Origin: Cycloclasticus sp.
Lineage (GTDB): Bacteria > Pseudomonadota > Gammaproteobacteria > Methylococcales > Cycloclasticaceae
Reading direction: 5' to 3'
DNA length: 64,000 nucleotides
Assembly (NCBI GenBank): GCA_002700385.1
Contig: PADC01000002.1
Coordinates: 1-64,000, forward strand
Below the pieces are notes generated by a model. It was not told the DNA's origin. It was given only the letters and a program-made list of their open reading frames with translations, and did no database searches. A program made the position numbers and the translations under genes. Below, in pieces: positions 62,548-64,000 of this stretch. Position 1 is the stretch's first letter. Every line of letters begins with the position of its first letter.

Positions 62548-64000
62548 ATGTCGATTCATGTCGCCATTCATCATAAAACGGTTTATAGCTATGATCGACC
62601 AGTAAAACTTTCCCCGCACCTTGTTCGGTTGCGCCCGGCTGCTCACAGCCGCACCCCCATACTCAGCTATAGCCTTAATGTTTCCCCTGAAAAGCATTTC
62701 GTCAACTGGCAACAAGACCCTTTCGGTAATTTTGTTGCCCGTTATGTTTTTCCAGAAGCCATTCGCCAATTCAGCATTGAGGTAGAGTTGGTGGCCGAAA
62801 TGACGGTGATCAATCCCTTTGACTTTTTTGTCGAGGAATACGCCGACAAATGGCCTTTTAATTATGACGCTGAACTAAAGCAGCAACTTCGGCCTTACCT
62901 TCAGATTCGCGAAGAGGGCCCATTAATTAAGGAGTGGGTGAAACCCGTCGATCGAAAACCTACTCAAATTGTCAACTTTCTGGTCAACCTTAACCAGCGC
63001 TTACAACAGGAAATTGCTTACCTGATTCGAATGGAATCGGGGGTACAAAGCTGTGAAGAAACCCTCACGAAAGCAACCGGCTCCTGCCGCGACAGCGCCT
63101 GGCTGCTGGTACAAATTTTACGTCACCTCGGTTTGGCAGCACGTTTTGTTTCAGGCTATCTGGTCCAGCTAACAGCCGATGTTAAAGCTCTGGACGGCCC
63201 CTCTGGTACTAAGGAAGATTTTACCGACTTACACGCCTGGACTGAGGTTTACGTGCCCGGTGCAGGTTGGCTTGGGCTTGACCCCACCTCCGGCTTGTTT
63301 GCAGGCGAGGGGCACATCCCTCTTTCTTGCACGCCGGACCCAGGGGCAGCAGCACCCGTGACAGGGCAGGTAGACCCTTGTGAAACTACTTTTCATTTTG
63401 AAAATAAAGTCACCCGCATTCATGAAGACCCACGCGTAACCAAACCCTATACGGAAAACCAATGGCAAGCCGTTATGGCGCTCGGCAACGCAGTAGACAA
63501 GCAGTTAGTCAAGCAAGATGTTCGTCTTACTCAGGGTGGCGAACCGACCTTTGTTTCTATTGACGATATGGATGGAGCGCAATGGAATACCACTGCGTTA
63601 GGATCGCATAAAGAAAGTTTGGCGCGGGAACTGCTTCAACGACTGAGCAAACAATTTGCCAACAAGGGACTGCTACACCTCGGCCAAGGTAAATGGTACC
63701 CCGGTGAAGAGCTGCCTCGCTGGGCGTATAACTGCTTCTTTCGACACGACAACGAACCTTTGTGGCAACACCCTGATTTACTGTCGCCACTTGAGCCTAA
63801 AGACTACGAAATAGCGGATGCACGACGCTTTGTGCAGACACTTGCTCAAAAACTCGATTTAGGTACGCGCAGTATTGCGGCGGCTTACGAAGATGCAGCG
63901 CATTACCTCCGTCAGGAAGCAAGCCTTCCGGCTGATATTGACCCTCGCGAAAGCAATCTGAAAGACCCGCTGGAGCGCCGCCGATTAGCTAAAGTGCTTA
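62548..64000 (+). CDS. transglutaminase-like/DUF2126 protein (partial)
   Basis: Frame open to the window end; 484 codons are visible. The N-terminal 1-290 has a bacterial transglutaminase fold with the triad C180 ([10 protein letters not shown]), H229 (DLHAWTEVY) and D245 (LGLDPTSG). The following part, with [16 protein letters not shown], is the DUF2126 domain. Perfect GGAGG precedes the ATG. These proteins are usual partners of Anbu, together with alpha-E and ATP-grasp proteins that may lie beyond the edge. Confidence 0.9.
   Translation, partial: MSIHVAIHHKTVYSYDRPVKLSPHLVRLRPAAHSRTPILSYSLNVSPEKHFVNWQQDPFGNFVARYVFPEAIRQFSIEVELVAEMTVINPFDFFVEEYADKWPFNYDAELKQQLRPYLQIREEGPLIKEWVKPVDRKPTQIVNFLVNLNQRLQQEIAYLIRMESGVQSCEETLTKATGSCRDSAWLLVQILRHLGLAARFVSGYLVQLTADVKALDGPSGTKEDFTDLHAWTEVYVPGAGWLGLDPTSGLFAGEGHIPLSCTPDPGAAAPVTGQVDPCETTFHFENKVTRIHEDPRVTKPYTENQWQAVMALGNAVDKQLVKQDVRLTQGGEPTFVSIDDMDGAQWNTTALGSHKESLARELLQRLSKQFANKGLLHLGQGKWYPGEELPRWAYNCFFRHDNEPLWQHPDLLSPLEPKDYEIADARRFVQTLAQKLDLGTRSIAAAYEDAAHYLRQEASLPADIDPRESNLKDPLERRRLAKVL

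Overview
The window is a chromosomal stretch of a gammaproteobacterium of moderate G+C. The gene order tyrS / M23 peptidase / anmK / erpA / bactofilin / DUF6776 / argC, the ssb–MFS–uvrA block and the pst–phoU operon all match the Pseudomonas/Thiotrichales side of the class. The 5' end of 16S rRNA at the left edge would fit a Piscirickettsiaceae-like marine bacterium (Cycloclasticus or a relative). That assignment rests on memory of the family and is only a guess.

Layout. 1-860: the 5' end of an rrn operon running off the left edge on the minus strand, with leader hairpin, boxA and three sigma-70 promoter candidates. 861-10.6 kb: housekeeping genes (tyrS, murein peptidase, anmK, erpA, bactofilin, argC, ClC channel, TlpA-like, hemJ, yggX, a second A-type Fe-S carrier). 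10.68-18.07 kb: an iron-regulated region with three Fur boxes. It holds two cassettes, each with an outer-membrane barrel, a periplasmic FMN-binding (flavinylated) protein and a PepSY membrane protein. One cassette adds a His-rich four-helix membrane protein. A Tat-exported Rieske lipoprotein lies between them. This looks like envelope electron-transfer machinery switched on by iron starvation. 18.1-33.6 kb: mixed housekeeping genes (J-domain protein, SLC13 permease, darP, rnd, MltD-type transglycosylase with a second transglycosylase, ssb, YajR-type MFS, uvrA, bile-acid-type symporter). 33.6-37.0 kb: an orphan TupA-type oxyanion-binding protein, a porin with a sigma-54 promoter, and a divergent sigma-54 activator with two palindromic sites in the shared intergenic region. 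37.1-42.0 kb: proS, tpm, a Bfd-like ferredoxin, an MBL hydrolase and prfC.

42.0-55.2 kb: a defence island transcribed leftwards. It consists of hsdM, hsdS, a 33-codon relic of an hsdR start, a RhuM–Fic gene, an intact hsdR, a large zinc-hook ABC-type ATPase with a possible RloC/PrrC-like anticodon-nuclease triad, a PD-(D/E)XK nuclease, and then hipB–hipA. All six hsd-operon genes overlap or nearly abut, and hipA ends 15 bases before the start of prfC. 55.5-61.1 kb: pstS–pstC–pstA–pstB–phoU with a Pho box and an attenuator-like hairpin after pstS. 61.7-64.0 kb: an Anbu (proteasome-type) peptidase followed by a transglutaminase/DUF2126 protein that runs off the right edge.

The most interesting parts are the ATPase–nuclease pair inside the type I restriction operon, the double Fur-controlled flavin/PepSY electron-transfer region, and the self-contained sigma-54 switch for a porin.
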